Positions 37,049 to 46,670 are shown, numbered from the stretch's first letter. The stretch is DNA of 64,000 bases from Fodinibius salinus (GCF_008124865.1 NZ_VNHY01000001.1:62001-126000), one strand, 5' to 3'. The notes: generated by a model from the sequence alone, not told the origin. Made by a program: numbers and translations.

Positions 37049-37813
37049 TCATATTTCAGAAGGTAAAAATCCAGCCATTTTTTTGAAATCCTTGGTCAGA
37101 TGGGCATGATCATAGTATCCATTATCAAAGGCAATATTGAGCAGGTTTTCTTGAGGCTTTAACTCTATTAGTGATTTTGTATAGAGAAATCGAACAATAC
37201 GAGCATAACTTTTCATATTTACGCCGATGGTCGATCGGAAGCGTCGCTCCAGCTGTCGCTTGCTAATGCCAAAGTTATTGGTCAAATCCTTAACCGTAAT
37301 ATTTCCCTTACGATCTCTGATATATTGAGTCAAGGCGATGGCAATAGGATCAACGCTGTCATCAGACTTACTTTTCATCCTGAAAATCACTTGATCCAAT
37401 GCTGAGGAGAGCTGTTTCTGTGATTTAAGGCCGACCATTCTTTCCCACGTTGCGTCAGTTAAACCGGGGCATATATTTCCGGCACCAATATTTGTATCCT
37501 TCAATTTATGAAGAGGAACGGAGGTAAGCGGACTCATGGCCCCAGTTTTAAAGCGAACCCCCACAAGTCTGGTATTAGGAGTTACACAAACTTTTTGGTA
37601 TTTGGTCATTATACCCACTGCTGATATGCTCTTTTCGGGTAACCCTGCTTGTTCTTCCACAGCTGAGACAGTACTCCCAAAATTAAATATTAGATCTGTA
37701 CATCCATCAGGTAGAATACGCAGCGACTGTTCGCTGTCGGTATCAGATATCCAATAACAGTCAACTATATTTTGTAGTGCTTTATCAGGCACCAGCTCTT
37801 GGTAACTGCTCAT
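37049..37813 (-). CDS. AraC family transcriptional regulator
   Basis: The 254-residue protein has an N-terminal DUF6597-like sensor half (ILPDGCTDLIFNFGS) and a C-terminal double helix-turn-helix (FGISKRQLERRFRSTIG, then IAFDNGYYDHAHLTKDFKKM). The second half matches the AraC signature. It may regulate the VOC/MmcQ pair just downstream, about 90 bp away. Confidence 0.85.
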   Translation of the reverse strand: MSSYQELVPDKALQNIVDCYWISDTDSEQSLRILPDGCTDLIFNFGSTVSAVEEQAGLPEKSISAVGIMTKYQKVCVTPNTRLVGVRFKTGAMSPLTSVPLHKLKDTNIGAGNICPGLTDATWERMVGLKSQKQLSSALDQVIFRMKSKSDDSVDPIAIALTQYIRDRKGNITVKDLTNNFGISKRQLERRFRSTIGVNMKSYARIVRFLYTKSLIELKPQENLLNIAFDNGYYDHAHLTKDFKKMAGFLPSEI

Positions 37814-38337
37814 CAGTTTTAAGAGTTGCTTATTGTTTCTTCAAGAGTTGAAAGAACTTTTAATGGGAGAGACAGAAGTAGCCTAGGTTTCTATGTTTCT
37901 CAGCCCTTAAATAGATTAGTTTATTAAACCTTTCTTCAAAATAAAAACAATGTTTAAACAAGCTATTCTATCTGAATATTATAATTTTAAGCACAAAAAA
38001 GTAATATATGATATGACTTTTTAATTCATTCTAATTTAAAAAGCTATTGATAAAAGGTTAATATTTATAGGTTACTTATTATTACTTATAGATTGGTTGC
38101 TTGTTAATGAGTAAATAGCAGAAAGACTTGTTCTGTATGGGGTAATAAGCTTATATTGTAAACAGTTGATCGAAAAAGAGCTCTGCAACTGCAGGGCTTT
38201 TTCTAATTATAGCCCTTCTTGAACTATAGCATCCCAAGTATCACACCTCATTTAAAACGACATAGTTCTAGTGTTATTAAATGAGATTTCCCAAAAGACC
38301 AATCATGATGAGTAAATTTGACTGGCAAATTTAATTA
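37814..38337. other. Intergenic gap between AraC regulator and tryptophanase
   Basis: About 525 bp with no supportable gene. The sequence is AT-rich. Its only clear element is the hairpin at 38172-38203. Confidence 0.6.
38172..38203. terminator. Bidirectional terminator-like hairpin
   Basis: GAAAAAGAGCTCTGC pairs with GCAGGGCTTTTTC around a short loop, with one internal mismatch, and has an A run on one side and a T run on the other. No gene ends close to it on the plus strand, so it may terminate read-through from either side. Confidence 0.55.
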
Positions 38338-39744
38338 TTATGATCCTTTAATTGGTTTAAGCCGAGCAGAAAAGTGCCGAAGTACATCCGGACTATCGAC
38401 AATTTTATAGCCCTCCAATTTTTTACGTTGTTCATAAGCAGAGATTATGACTTCAGCCAGGTAGTCGACATGACTTTGAGTATACATTCGTCGGGGAAAA
38501 GCCAGCCGAACGAGTTCCATAGCAGCTGGTTTTTCGGAGCCATCGGGTTGTTTGCCGAACATAACAGTGCCAATTTCTACGCCGCGAATACCGCCCAACA
38601 GGTAGAGCGCATTATTAAACGACCAAGCGGGATATTCCGTGGGAGGGATGTGAGAAAGGATTTGCTTGGCGTCCAGGTACACCGCATGCCCGCCAGTGGG
38701 TTGTACAATAGGAATACCTGCCTCAGTTAGTTTATCTCCTAGATAGCTTATAGACCGGATTCGATAACGAAGATAATCAGGGTCGAGAGCTTCATATAAT
38801 CCTTGGGCAACAGCCTCCATGTCATAGCCGGCCATCCCACCATAGGTAGGGAATCCTTCAGTAAGGATTTCGAGATTTCGACATTCTGAAGCTAGTTCAT
38901 CACTATTCAGAGCCAAGAACCCGCCGATGTTGGCCATACCGTCTTTTTTGGCACTCATGGTACATCCATCGGCATAGCTAAACATTTCTTGAGCAATTTC
39001 TATGGGCTTTTTATCGGCAAAAGCATCTTCACGTGTTTTGATAAACCAAGCGTTTTCCGCAAATCGGCAGGCATCAATAAAGAACGGAATATTATGTTTA
39101 TGAGCGATTTCAGAAACACCCTTGATATTAGCCATGCTTACCGGCTGTCCGCCGCCCGAATTATTTGTGACGGTTATCATGATTACCGGAATATCTTCGG
39201 AACCAACTTCTCTTATGGTATCTTGTAGCTTTTCCAAATTCATATTCCCCTTAAAGGCATGGTCGCTTTGCGGTTGTTTCCCTTTATCGATAACGAGATC
39301 ACGTGCTTCGGCCCCGGCATGTTCAACATGGGCACGGGTCGTATCAAAATGGGTATTACTGGGGATGACGTCTCCTTTTTTCGCAATAGTTGTGAAGAAA
39401 ATGTTTTCGGCTGCCCGGCCTTGGTGAGTAGGAATCAGATGTTTAAATCCGGTGATATCCTGCACAGCCGATTCCAGCTTGTAGAATGAGGAAGAACCGG
39501 CATAGGATTCATCACTTTCAAGCATGCCTGCCCACTGTTTAGATGACATCGCTCCGGTACCGCTGTCAGTAAGTAAATCAATGACCACATCTTTAGCCTT
39601 TAGTAAAAACGGGTTGTAACCGGCCTCTTTGAGCAGCTGCTCGCGTTCTTCCATCGTGGTAAAACGGATAGGCTCTACCGAGCGGATGCGAAAAGGTTCA
39701 ATGATGGTATCTGTTTTGAAAGGCGAAAGGGACGAGATTTCCAT
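38338..39744 (-). CDS. tnaA: Tryptophanase
   Basis: The 468-residue PLP enzyme is a homologue of the TPL at 34646 but has tryptophanase residues: VEIG (V389-I391) where TPL has MERG, and LRHF where TPL has LRFF. The PLP lysine is in SAKKD (266-267). It splits tryptophan to indole, pyruvate and ammonia, and can also act on cysteine and serine. No tnaC-like leader was seen. The promoter region is shared with the divergent acyl-CoA synthetase and contains a putative Rrf2 site. Confidence 0.88.
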   Translation of the reverse strand: MEISSLSPFKTDTIIEPFRIRSVEPIRFTTMEEREQLLKEAGYNPFLLKAKDVVIDLLTDSGTGAMSSKQWAGMLESDESYAGSSSFYKLESAVQDITGFKHLIPTHQGRAAENIFFTTIAKKGDVIPSNTHFDTTRAHVEHAGAEARDLVIDKGKQPQSDHAFKGNMNLEKLQDTIREVGSEDIPVIMITVTNNSGGGQPVSMANIKGVSEIAHKHNIPFFIDACRFAENAWFIKTREDAFADKKPIEIAQEMFSYADGCTMSAKKDGMANIGGFLALNSDELASECRNLEILTEGFPTYGGMAGYDMEAVAQGLYEALDPDYLRYRIRSISYLGDKLTEAGIPIVQPTGGHAVYLDAKQILSHIPPTEYPAWSFNNALYLLGGIRGVEIGTVMFGKQPDGSEKPAAMELVRLAFPRRMYTQSHVDYLAEVIISAYEQRKKLEGYKIVDSPDVLRHFSARLKPIKGS

Positions 39745-39823
39745 AATAAAAGCCGATTGTTGGGTTAATATTTAATAGTAAAAAGAGGATTTTGTCTTTG
39801 ACAAAGTATAATATTAACGGTAA

Positions 39824-39845
39824 AATAAGACAAATTACTCTTAAA
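39824..39845 (+). promoter_or_regulatory. Putative Rrf2 operator, site 6 (tnaA / acyl-CoA synthetase gap)
   Basis: AATAAGA-N8-TCTTAAA with core CAAATTAC lies 17 bp before the acyl-CoA synthetase ATG and about 80 bp before tnaA on the other strand. It could control both. Confidence 0.6.
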
Positions 39846-39862
39846 TTAGAATTTCTCTTATA

Positions 39863-41944
39863 ATGCTTGATCCATTCTTTAAACCACAGGGGGTTGCAGT
39901 TATTGGTGCTTCCCGGAATCCCCATAAACTGGGATACGGCATAGTTAGAAATCTCAAGGAATATCGATATCAGGGCGGGATATATCCGGTTAACAAATCT
40001 GCGACTGAAATACTGGATTTGCACTGTTATGAGTCGGTGGCAGAAGTTCCCGATCCTGTGGATTTAGCTATCGTTATAGTACCGGCACCTGTTGTCTCAA
40101 AGATTATAAAGGAATGTGGACAGCGAGGTATTAAGCATGCGATTGTAATTAGTGGTGGATTTAGCGAGAGCGGTGAAGAAGGCGAGAAGTTGGAAGAGGA
40201 TCTTGTTAGCGTAGCAGAGGAATGGGATGTCAATTTTATTGGTCCCAACTGTATTGGCACCATCGACACCCATACCCCGGTAAATACAACCTTTGTAGCA
40301 GGAATGCCGGAGTCAGGAGAAATTGGATTTTGTTCGCAATCAGGTGCGATGGTAGCTTCAGTGATTGACTGGGCTCGTGGGGCGGGAGTAGGATTTTCGC
40401 GGATTGTAAGTTTGGGTAACCAGGTTGATGTCAATGAAACACAGATGATTGAAGCACTGCACGAGGATGATCAAACGAAGGTGATTACGGCCTATATTGA
40501 AGGGGTTTCGAATGGAAAAGAGTTTATGAAGGTAGCCCAGAAAGCAGCTGAAGATAAACCAGTGGTAGCGTTAAAAGGCGGACGAGGGGAAAGCGGAGCT
40601 CGAGCAGTGGCATCCCATACGGGGGCGTTAGCCGGCAGTGCCGAGGCGTATGGAGCAGCTTTTGAACGCAGCGGTATTCTACAGGCAGGAACTATGGAAG
40701 AGATGTTTGATTGGGCACGAGCCTTGGCTTGGCAACCGCTTCCCAAAGGGAAAAATGTGGCAGTGTTAACAAATGCGGGCGGACCAGCTATCCTGGCAGT
40801 TGATGCCTTAGAAAAAGCAGGGATGCAATTGGCTGAACTGACTGCAGAGACTAAAAAATATTTGGAGTCGCGACTACCTAAAGCTGCCAGTGTAAGCAAT
40901 CCCGTTGATGTGTTAGCGGGCTCTGGTCCGGGTACTTATGCGGTGGCGTTGGATGCGTTACTAACTGATGAAACCGTGGACTCGGTTGTAGTTATACAGG
41001 CACCTCAGGATTGGTTTTTGCCAGCCAGTTTGGCTGAAGTGGTGGGTGAGGTAGCTGGTTCGCATGATAAGCCTGTTATTGCATCTATTATGGGGAAAGC
41101 CTCTGTGGATGAAGCGCTGAACATATTACATAAGCGAAAAATACCAAACGTTGCTTTTCCGGAGCGGGTGGCTTCAGTCTTGAAAGCTATGGTCAAGCGC
41201 AAAGAGTGGCTCGATATTCCACAGCAAACACCTGAGCAATTTACTGATTTTAATGAACAGAAAGTTCAAAAAAGTGCCGCAGAAAAGGATTGGAAATCGC
41301 TGCTTGTAGAATATGGCATTGCCTTTCCTCCGGAGCAGTTTGCTGAAAATAAGGCAGAAACCGTTACAGTTGCAGAGTCTATTGGATATCCGGTAGTTTT
41401 AAAATTGGTTTCTGAATCCGTTTCGCACAAAACCGAAGTGGATGGGGTGAAATTAGATATCAGGAGTAAAGATGAAGTAACTGCAGCGTGGAATAAAATC
41501 AAAGAGGCGGCCGAGTTAGCAGATGTTGATATGGAAGGTGTGCAGGTCCAAAAAATGCTAACAGGCGGGCAAGAAGTGATTATGGGACTTCGGCGCGATC
41601 CGCAATTTGGACCTATGGTACTGTTTGGAACCGGGGGGACTGATGTAGAGCTTTTGCAGGACGTGGAATCAGCAATTGCGCCCTTGAATCGACTACAAGC
41701 TGAGAATTTGGTGGATGCTACTCGTGCCGGTATTAAGATGAAAGGCTGGCGAAATCAGCCACCGGCTGACCGAGAAACGGTTATTACATATTTGATGCGG
41801 CTATCACAGCTTGGCAATGACTTGTCAAACATTGATGAACTGGAAATGAACCCTTTATATGTATTATCCAAAGGACAGGGTGCTTATGCCGTGGATGTCA
41901 GAGGTACATTGGTTGAGGATGAAAAAGTAGTAGTACAAGACTGA
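39863..41944 (+). CDS. Acyl-CoA synthetase (ADP-forming), fused alpha-beta
   Basis: The 693-residue protein joins the CoA-binding and ligase alpha part (GVAVIGASRNPHKLGYG, phospho-His candidate H252 in ASHTGAL) to an ATP-grasp beta part (about 480-693, VVLKLVSESVSHKTEVDGV). It makes acyl-CoA plus ADP or ATP plus acid reversibly, with acetate or aryl-acetate as typical substrates. Next to tnaA and tpl this would recover ATP from acids made in amino-acid breakdown (inference). It heads a plus-strand operon with GTG-started downstream genes. Confidence 0.88.
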   Translation: MLDPFFKPQGVAVIGASRNPHKLGYGIVRNLKEYRYQGGIYPVNKSATEILDLHCYESVAEVPDPVDLAIVIVPAPVVSKIIKECGQRGIKHAIVISGGFSESGEEGEKLEEDLVSVAEEWDVNFIGPNCIGTIDTHTPVNTTFVAGMPESGEIGFCSQSGAMVASVIDWARGAGVGFSRIVSLGNQVDVNETQMIEALHEDDQTKVITAYIEGVSNGKEFMKVAQKAAEDKPVVALKGGRGESGARAVASHTGALAGSAEAYGAAFERSGILQAGTMEEMFDWARALAWQPLPKGKNVAVLTNAGGPAILAVDALEKAGMQLAELTAETKKYLESRLPKAASVSNPVDVLAGSGPGTYAVALDALLTDETVDSVVVIQAPQDWFLPASLAEVVGEVAGSHDKPVIASIMGKASVDEALNILHKRKIPNVAFPERVASVLKAMVKRKEWLDIPQQTPEQFTDFNEQKVQKSAAEKDWKSLLVEYGIAFPPEQFAENKAETVTVAESIGYPVVLKLVSESVSHKTEVDGVKLDIRSKDEVTAAWNKIKEAAELADVDMEGVQVQKMLTGGQEVIMGLRRDPQFGPMVLFGTGGTDVELLQDVESAIAPLNRLQAENLVDATRAGIKMKGWRNQPPADRETVITYLMRLSQLGNDLSNIDELEMNPLYVLSKGQGAYAVDVRGTLVEDEKVVVQD

Positions 41945-41989
41945 AAAGTGGGCAGAATTAAAAGATATTTTAGAAAAGATTGAGAAATA

Positions 41990-43243
41990 GTGACTAAACT
42001 AAACAATTATTCTGGTAGCAATTATTTGAACGACGAATGGCTGTGGCATGCTTCCATAACCTGTTTTGTGTTGGCAGGACTGACGGGTTTTCTGTATCGA
42101 TTGGGGATGATGGGATGGGTGCCCGGAGAGTTATCGATGGGTAATATTCGGCACGCGCATTCTCATCTTATGTTTTTTGGATGGGCAGTCCCGCTTCCGT
42201 TGTATATCATTATGCAAAAAATCATTTGCCAAACTGAGGAGGGTGAAAAAGGTGCTGCGTGGATGAAATATTCTATTGCGTCAATTATGCTCTTTGGATT
42301 ACTGGCCTATCCTTTTTTCCTGTTTTATGGATACCGTCCGGTGGCTGTAGGATCTGCTGCACTTCCGCTATCGGTCATCTTTTCTGGTTTCGTTATGATC
42401 AGCTGGTATGGTTTTATGATTGGCTATTGGAAGAGTCGTACGGCCTTACAAGACGATGAAAGTCTGCCGTGGATTGATGGTGCTCTTGTTTTATTGATAG
42501 TGTGTTCGCTCGGTGCTTGGGGGGTAGCTGTAATTCAAGAACTGGCTCCGCAATCGCATTTGCTAATGAAAAGCATGACGCACTTTTTCCTTTCTTCGTT
42601 TACCGAAGGCTGGGTGGTGTTGATACTATGCAGTATTTTGATCAGTGAGTTTGAGATCAACGAACGAAACTGGTGGACTTCGCCGCAGCTTGCATTGGGA
42701 GCTATTGCCATCGGGGCACCGCTGACGTTTTCTTATGGGATATCCGAATCACTGCTGACACCCATGCTGCTAGGAACGGCACGTTTGGGGGGTGGGCTGG
42801 CAGCTATTGGTTTGCTGTTAGTAATGAGCGCCATATTAAAATCCGGAAAATGGAGACACCCAATCTGGATTTGGCCGGTTGCACTGTTGACGTTAAAAGG
42901 AATAATGCAATTAGGTGCTTCGGTAGTGCCAAGCTCCTTTTGGTTGTCCGATCCTAGTTTGCGTGTGCTTTATTTGCATATTCTTTTATTAGGTGGATTG
43001 ACATTACTGGCTTTAGCTTGGATCAATAAGAGAAAGTCAGTTTCCAAATGTTTTTATCATCTTGTGGTAGCCTCTATAATGGTAACTCTGACCACGTTGC
43101 TAATGTTTACAAGGGTTTGGCCCGAGGCACTTTCAGGAGCATGGGTTGTCGATGCTTTGGCATTGGGAGCTTTGCTTCCGATTTTGGCAGTATTCGCCTA
43201 TTGGATGATGTTAATACAATCCCAAAAGAAAAGCTCTATTTGA
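41990..43243 (+). CDS. Polytopic membrane protein, heme-copper oxidase/NnrS-like (GTG start)
   Basis: The 417-residue protein has about 12 predicted transmembrane helices. A histidine-rich helix start, NIRHAHSHLMFFGWAVPL (about 52-69), and further histidines (KSMTHFF) suggest heme or copper binding. The starting codon is GTG at 41990; no upstream ATG is in frame. The H-x3-FGW element recurs in the small proteins at 44499 and 45037. Exact family is uncertain. Confidence 0.7.
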   Translation: MTKLNNYSGSNYLNDEWLWHASITCFVLAGLTGFLYRLGMMGWVPGELSMGNIRHAHSHLMFFGWAVPLPLYIIMQKIICQTEEGEKGAAWMKYSIASIMLFGLLAYPFFLFYGYRPVAVGSAALPLSVIFSGFVMISWYGFMIGYWKSRTALQDDESLPWIDGALVLLIVCSLGAWGVAVIQELAPQSHLLMKSMTHFFLSSFTEGWVVLILCSILISEFEINERNWWTSPQLALGAIAIGAPLTFSYGISESLLTPMLLGTARLGGGLAAIGLLLVMSAILKSGKWRHPIWIWPVALLTLKGIMQLGASVVPSSFWLSDPSLRVLYLHILLLGGLTLLALAWINKRKSVSKCFYHLVVASIMVTLTTLLMFTRVWPEALSGAWVVDALALGALLPILAVFAYWMMLIQSQKKSSI

Positions 43244-43246
43244 TTT

Positions 43247-43633
43247 ATGCCAGATATCAGGAATGAAGAAGATATTACTACCTTGGTCCACGCTTTTTAT
43301 GCAAAAGTAGAGGAGGATGAACGGTTGGGATATATTTTTAATGAAGTTGCTGATGTGGACTGGGATGATCACCTGCCGAAAATGGTAGATTTTTGGTCGA
43401 AGATGCTATTTCAGACTGAGCGATACAAAGGGCGTCCGTTTCGGCAGCACTTGCCGCTCCCAATTGAGAAAAATGATTTTGGTCGGTGGGTTAGCTTGTT
43501 TACAGATACTGTAGATGAGCATTTTGAAGGCAACCGGGCTGACTATGCGAAAGAGTTGGCTGTAAATGTCGCGAATTCATTCAGTACACGAATGGCAATG
43601 GAAGGGAAGTTTGATCAAAAGGATGAGAACTAA
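43247..43633 (+). CDS. Group III truncated hemoglobin
   Basis: The 128-residue protein has the trHb3 pattern: VHAFYAKVEEDERLGYIFNEV, WDDHLPKMVDFWSKML and proximal His H68 in PFRQHLPLP. Group III truncated hemoglobins bind O2 and NO. It starts 3 bp after the previous gene. Its place in a denitrification island suggests NO scavenging. Confidence 0.9.
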   Translation: MPDIRNEEDITTLVHAFYAKVEEDERLGYIFNEVADVDWDDHLPKMVDFWSKMLFQTERYKGRPFRQHLPLPIEKNDFGRWVSLFTDTVDEHFEGNRADYAKELAVNVANSFSTRMAMEGKFDQKDEN

Positions 43634-43635
43634 TT

Positions 43636-43824
43636 ATGACGAATAATGATCAACAATATACTCAGATAGAATTAGCAGAGTCAGTACGCGAATCTTGTAT
43701 TGAAGCAGCACGTGATGGGTTTAAAGATGCCTCAATGAGTGGGTTATGCAATGAGGGTGCGATGGAAGCGGCTATAAGTGCAATCCAACAGCTTGATTTA
43801 CAAAAAGTAATCCAAAAAAAGTGA
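43636..43824 (+). CDS. Small conserved protein (62 aa)
   Basis: The 62-residue protein contains ESCIEAARDGFKDASMSGLCNEGAMEAAISAI, two cysteines (C20 and C37) in a mainly helical segment. I recall similar short frames in other heme- or NO-linked clusters but cannot name a function. It starts 2 bp after the hemoglobin stop, so co-expression is nearly certain. Confidence 0.7.
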   Translation: MTNNDQQYTQIELAESVRESCIEAARDGFKDASMSGLCNEGAMEAAISAIQQLDLQKVIQKK

Positions 43825-43831
43825 TAAAAAG

Positions 43832-44284
43832 ATGAAGAAATCTATATTAATTTTTACTGTTTTGGCAGGATTCTCTATCAGTGTTATGGGATGGAGTTGG
43901 TATCCGCAGCAAAAAGCTAGTCAGCCGGAAACTATGTCCTTGGTACCTATGATGCAGCAGTTGTTGAAAGATATTCAACAGGTTGATCGTGGGGTTTTTA
44001 CTGAAAATTTTGAAATGATCAAAGAAGGAGCAGGAAATATATCTGATCATCCAACAATGACAGCCGAGGACAAAAAACTGGTAAAGCAAACATTGGGAAA
44101 AGAGATGAAGCAGTTTGTGGAATTTGATATGGTTGTGCATCATCATGCCGACTCAATGCGAATGGCGGCTGTCAGAAAAAATATGCAGAACGTACTTAAG
44201 CATTATCGTATAACTCAGCAGGGTTGTGTGGACTGCCATTCGAACTATCGCGAAAAAATATCTACAGCAAGGTTAGAAAAGTAA
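43832..44284 (+). CDS. Cytochrome c'-like protein
   Basis: The 150-residue protein has an N-terminal signal segment (about 3-20), four amphipathic helices and a C-terminal heme motif CVDCH (C132, C135, H136). A four-helix bundle with CxxCH at the end is the cytochrome c' plan. Cytochromes c' bind NO and protect denitrifiers. The HHH run (103-105) may add metal binding. Confidence 0.8.
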   Translation: MKKSILIFTVLAGFSISVMGWSWYPQQKASQPETMSLVPMMQQLLKDIQQVDRGVFTENFEMIKEGAGNISDHPTMTAEDKKLVKQTLGKEMKQFVEFDMVVHHHADSMRMAAVRKNMQNVLKHYRITQQGCVDCHSNYREKISTARLEK

Positions 44285-44289
44285 TTTTA

Positions 44290-44511
44290 ATGGAGCAACC
44301 CATCATAGGATTTCACAAGGATGAAGAAGACGATTGGGTAGCCGAACTACAGTGTGGGCATAACCAGCACGTGCGGCATAATCCGCCGTGGATGTTACGT
44401 CCTTGGGTAACTACAGAAGAGAGCCGAAAGAGCCGGCTCGGAAAGAAATTGGAATGCAAAAAATGCGATCGTAACGAACCTCAAGACTTTGATCCGTCAT
44501 GCCGAGAATAG
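44290..44511 (+). CDS. DUF3565 family zinc-ribbon-like protein
   Basis: The 73-residue protein starts at ATG 44290 (MEQPIIGFHKDEE), as family members do; an earlier in-frame ATG at 44224 lies inside the cytochrome c' gene. It has the family block ELQCGHNQHVRHNPPWMLRPWV and the second cysteine pair LECKKCD, which could bind zinc. The 3' end overlaps the next gene by 13 bp. Function is unknown. Confidence 0.85.
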   Translation: MEQPIIGFHKDEEDDWVAELQCGHNQHVRHNPPWMLRPWVTTEESRKSRLGKKLECKKCDRNEPQDFDPSCRE

Positions 44512-44948
44512 CACGTGTATTTATAAAAACGGGACTTATTTATTTTTTAGTCTCACTGTTGGTAGGATTGACTGCCGAGTTTAACTGGCTGCAATTTCCC
44601 GGTATGGTGCCGCTGTTTTGGCACTTGTTGATGGTGGGGTGGATAACGCAAATTATCTTCGGGGTATCCATGTGGATGTTTCCCGGTCGAACCCGCGAAG
44701 AAGGATTTAAGGCTCAGCTTTGGGGGTGGCTGACGTATATATTTTTGAATGTGGGATTGTTACTGCGTGTCATTGCAGAACCAGCTACATACATAGCGGT
44801 CGGATCAATATGGAATATAGTAATCGTTATTTCGGCAGTAAGTCAGGTAGCAGCCGCCTTAACATACATTATTGAACTGTGGCCACGTATTCAATCCAAA
44901 GAGCAGCGTCGCAGGCAACGCAAGAAGAAGCGACAGAACAAACAGTAA
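44499..44948 (+). CDS. Small four-helix membrane heme-like protein (paralog 1)
   Basis: The 149-residue protein has four predicted transmembrane helices and a basic tail. The motif FWHLLMVGWITQIIFGVSMWMFP (about 39-61) resembles a helix of CcoN/NorB-type heme proteins, so H41 may bind heme. Its close cousin is encoded at 45037. The start overlaps the DUF3565 gene. Confidence 0.7.
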   Translation: MPRIARVFIKTGLIYFLVSLLVGLTAEFNWLQFPGMVPLFWHLLMVGWITQIIFGVSMWMFPGRTREEGFKAQLWGWLTYIFLNVGLLLRVIAEPATYIAVGSIWNIVIVISAVSQVAAALTYIIELWPRIQSKEQRRRQRKKKRQNKQ

Positions 44949-45036
44949 AATTTTACTGCAAATGCTGAAATAAATTCAGCGTGATATAAATGATTTGAAG
45001 TTTTAAACCCAATAATAAGCAACTAACAACCGCCTC

Positions 45037-45444
45037 ATGCCTACACCAAGCCGTTGGATGATTAAAGCTTCAATGTTATATATGTTGGTAGGATTTTCAA
45101 TCGGAGCACTGATTCTTATCAGCAAGGTATATCCCGAGCTTTCCACTGTTTGGAGTTTGCTTACCGTCCATATTGAAGTGGGCATTTTCGGTTGGATCAT
45201 TCAGCTTACCATGGGAACAGCTTACTGGATTCTGCCGCGATATCTAAAAACAGGATCAAGAGGAAGTTCCAGGTTGGCACTGGTGATGGTTGGACTTTTA
45301 AATCTGGGCATTTTAATCAACGTGGCATCCTATCTACAATTTTTAGACTCATCTGCCACCATATTAGGACGATTACTGGAAGTGGGAGCCGTAGTTCTTT
45401 TTATTGGATTGCACTGGAACCGAGCCGTGAGTTATAATAAGTAA
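45037..45444 (+). CDS. Small four-helix membrane heme-like protein (paralog 2)
   Basis: The 135-residue protein shares topology and the helix LLTVHIEVGIFGWIIQLTMGTAYWILPR with the protein at 44499, but has no basic tail. The pair probably forms a heterodimer or stems from a recent duplication. The gap to paralog 1 is 88 bp. Confidence 0.7.
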   Translation: MPTPSRWMIKASMLYMLVGFSIGALILISKVYPELSTVWSLLTVHIEVGIFGWIIQLTMGTAYWILPRYLKTGSRGSSRLALVMVGLLNLGILINVASYLQFLDSSATILGRLLEVGAVVLFIGLHWNRAVSYNK

Positions 45445-45505
45445 TGAGAAAAAAGTGACGACTAAGAAATAGAAAAGATACTTGTCACCTTCTATTTTCT
45501 ACTAA

Positions 45506-45997
45506 CTACCCTCTTAACAAGCGTATAGCATAGTAGAGGATAACCAATCCCAAGACTAAGTTAAGGCGTCCCAGCAAGCTCGAAATTTTTCGTATTCGTT
45601 TTGTTGTTGGATGGTTGGGCTGCTTGTCCATAAGTTCGGCCGCTTTGGGACCGGCATAAAAATCGTGCACTCCGCTGATAACGAGCACTAATCCAAATAC
45701 GAGTAATTTTATAAATAGATATCCGCCGAAGACTTCCGTCCAGAACGATCCGGTAAGCAATTGTTCTGCCGTATATCCCCGGGTTAGTAAATTGGTTATG
45801 CCGGTGATGATTAGCACCACAAATAATAGCCAGGAAATACGGCTGAACTTTTTACCAATTAGCGTAAAGAATTCACCCTTCTTGTTTTTTAGTAATTCAT
45901 GACGTGTTACAGGTACTAAAACACCCGCTGTAAACAGCATGCCGCCAATCCAAAAAATAGCTGACGTAATGTGGATAAAGACTGAGAGATAATACAT
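45506..45997 (-). CDS. CopD-like integral membrane protein
   Basis: The 163-residue protein has four predicted transmembrane helices and starts with YYLSVFIHITSAIFWIGGMLF, the histidine-containing first helix of the CopD/DUF4149 group. It may bind copper or heme. It ends the minus-strand run downstream of the azurin-like gene and is separated from it by a terminator. Confidence 0.7.
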   Translation of the reverse strand: MYYLSVFIHITSAIFWIGGMLFTAGVLVPVTRHELLKNKKGEFFTLIGKKFSRISWLLFVVLIITGITNLLTRGYTAEQLLTGSFWTEVFGGYLFIKLLVFGLVLVISGVHDFYAGPKAAELMDKQPNHPTTKRIRKISSLLGRLNLVLGLVILYYAIRLLRG

Positions 45998-46034
45998 GTG
46001 GGGAATTTCTGTTTGAGTAGTCTTACAGAAATAA

Positions 46035-46064
46035 AAAAAGGCGACTGATATAATCAGCCGCCTT
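46035..46064 (-). terminator. Terminator after azurin-like gene
   Basis: AAGGCGACTGAT and ATCAGCCGCCTT form a stem with one mismatch, with an A run on the left that reads as a T run on the minus strand. It separates the azurin-like gene from the CopD-like gene. Confidence 0.75.
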
Positions 46065-46091
46065 ATAAACTATTTTGAGTTGAAGAGTATA

Positions 46092-46670
46092 TTATTCTTC
46101 AACTTTGAGAATGCCTTTCATTCCGCTAGCATAGTGACCGGGGAAACTACAGATATACTCATATTCACCGGTTTCCTCAGGAGCGGTGAATGTAATTTCA
46201 ACCGTTTCTCCACCAGCAGCAAGATCGGTATGAGCAATAATTTGATCTTTCAACTTAGTATCAGTAGGTATGAAGTCATTATCTCGGGCCTTGCCTGCTG
46301 CATCAGCAAAGGCGGCAGCATCAGCATCCATAACGAGGAGCACAAAGTTGTGTGCCATGGCCGAAGCGGGAAGGTCGCTTTCAGTAAGCAGACGAAAGCG
46401 AAGTTTTTCGCCGGGAGCGGCAGTTATAGACTTGAGCAATACATAGTCGCCCATTTTTTTGCCAGTAGTAATTCCTTCTTTATCGCCTTTAACAACAAAT
46501 TTCATGCGATCGATACCGATTGCCTCAATCGTACGAACATCATCAGTTTGTTCAGTAGCTTGAGCTTGTGTATCAGTTGCTTGTTCTTCGGTTTGTTGGT
46601 CAGAGCCACCACCACAAGCTGCTACGAATAGTAGCATCAGTGAAAATAGATAAGGTGTAAAACGTGTCAT
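46092..46670 (-). CDS. Azurin-like cupredoxin lipoprotein
   Basis: The 192-residue protein has a lipobox LFVAACG (C19), a low-complexity Gln/Thr/Glu linker (about 24-45) and an azurin domain with the type 1 copper ligands H107 (MAHNF), C174, H179 and M184 (YICSFPGHYASGMKG). It transfers electrons in the periplasm and is membrane-tethered. A second azurin without the lipid anchor lies next to nirK at 60140. Confidence 0.92.
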   Translation of the reverse strand: MTRFTPYLFSLMLLFVAACGGGSDQQTEEQATDTQAQATEQTDDVRTIEAIGIDRMKFVVKGDKEGITTGKKMGDYVLLKSITAAPGEKLRFRLLTESDLPASAMAHNFVLLVMDADAAAFADAAGKARDNDFIPTDTKLKDQIIAHTDLAAGGETVEITFTAPEETGEYEYICSFPGHYASGMKGILKVEE

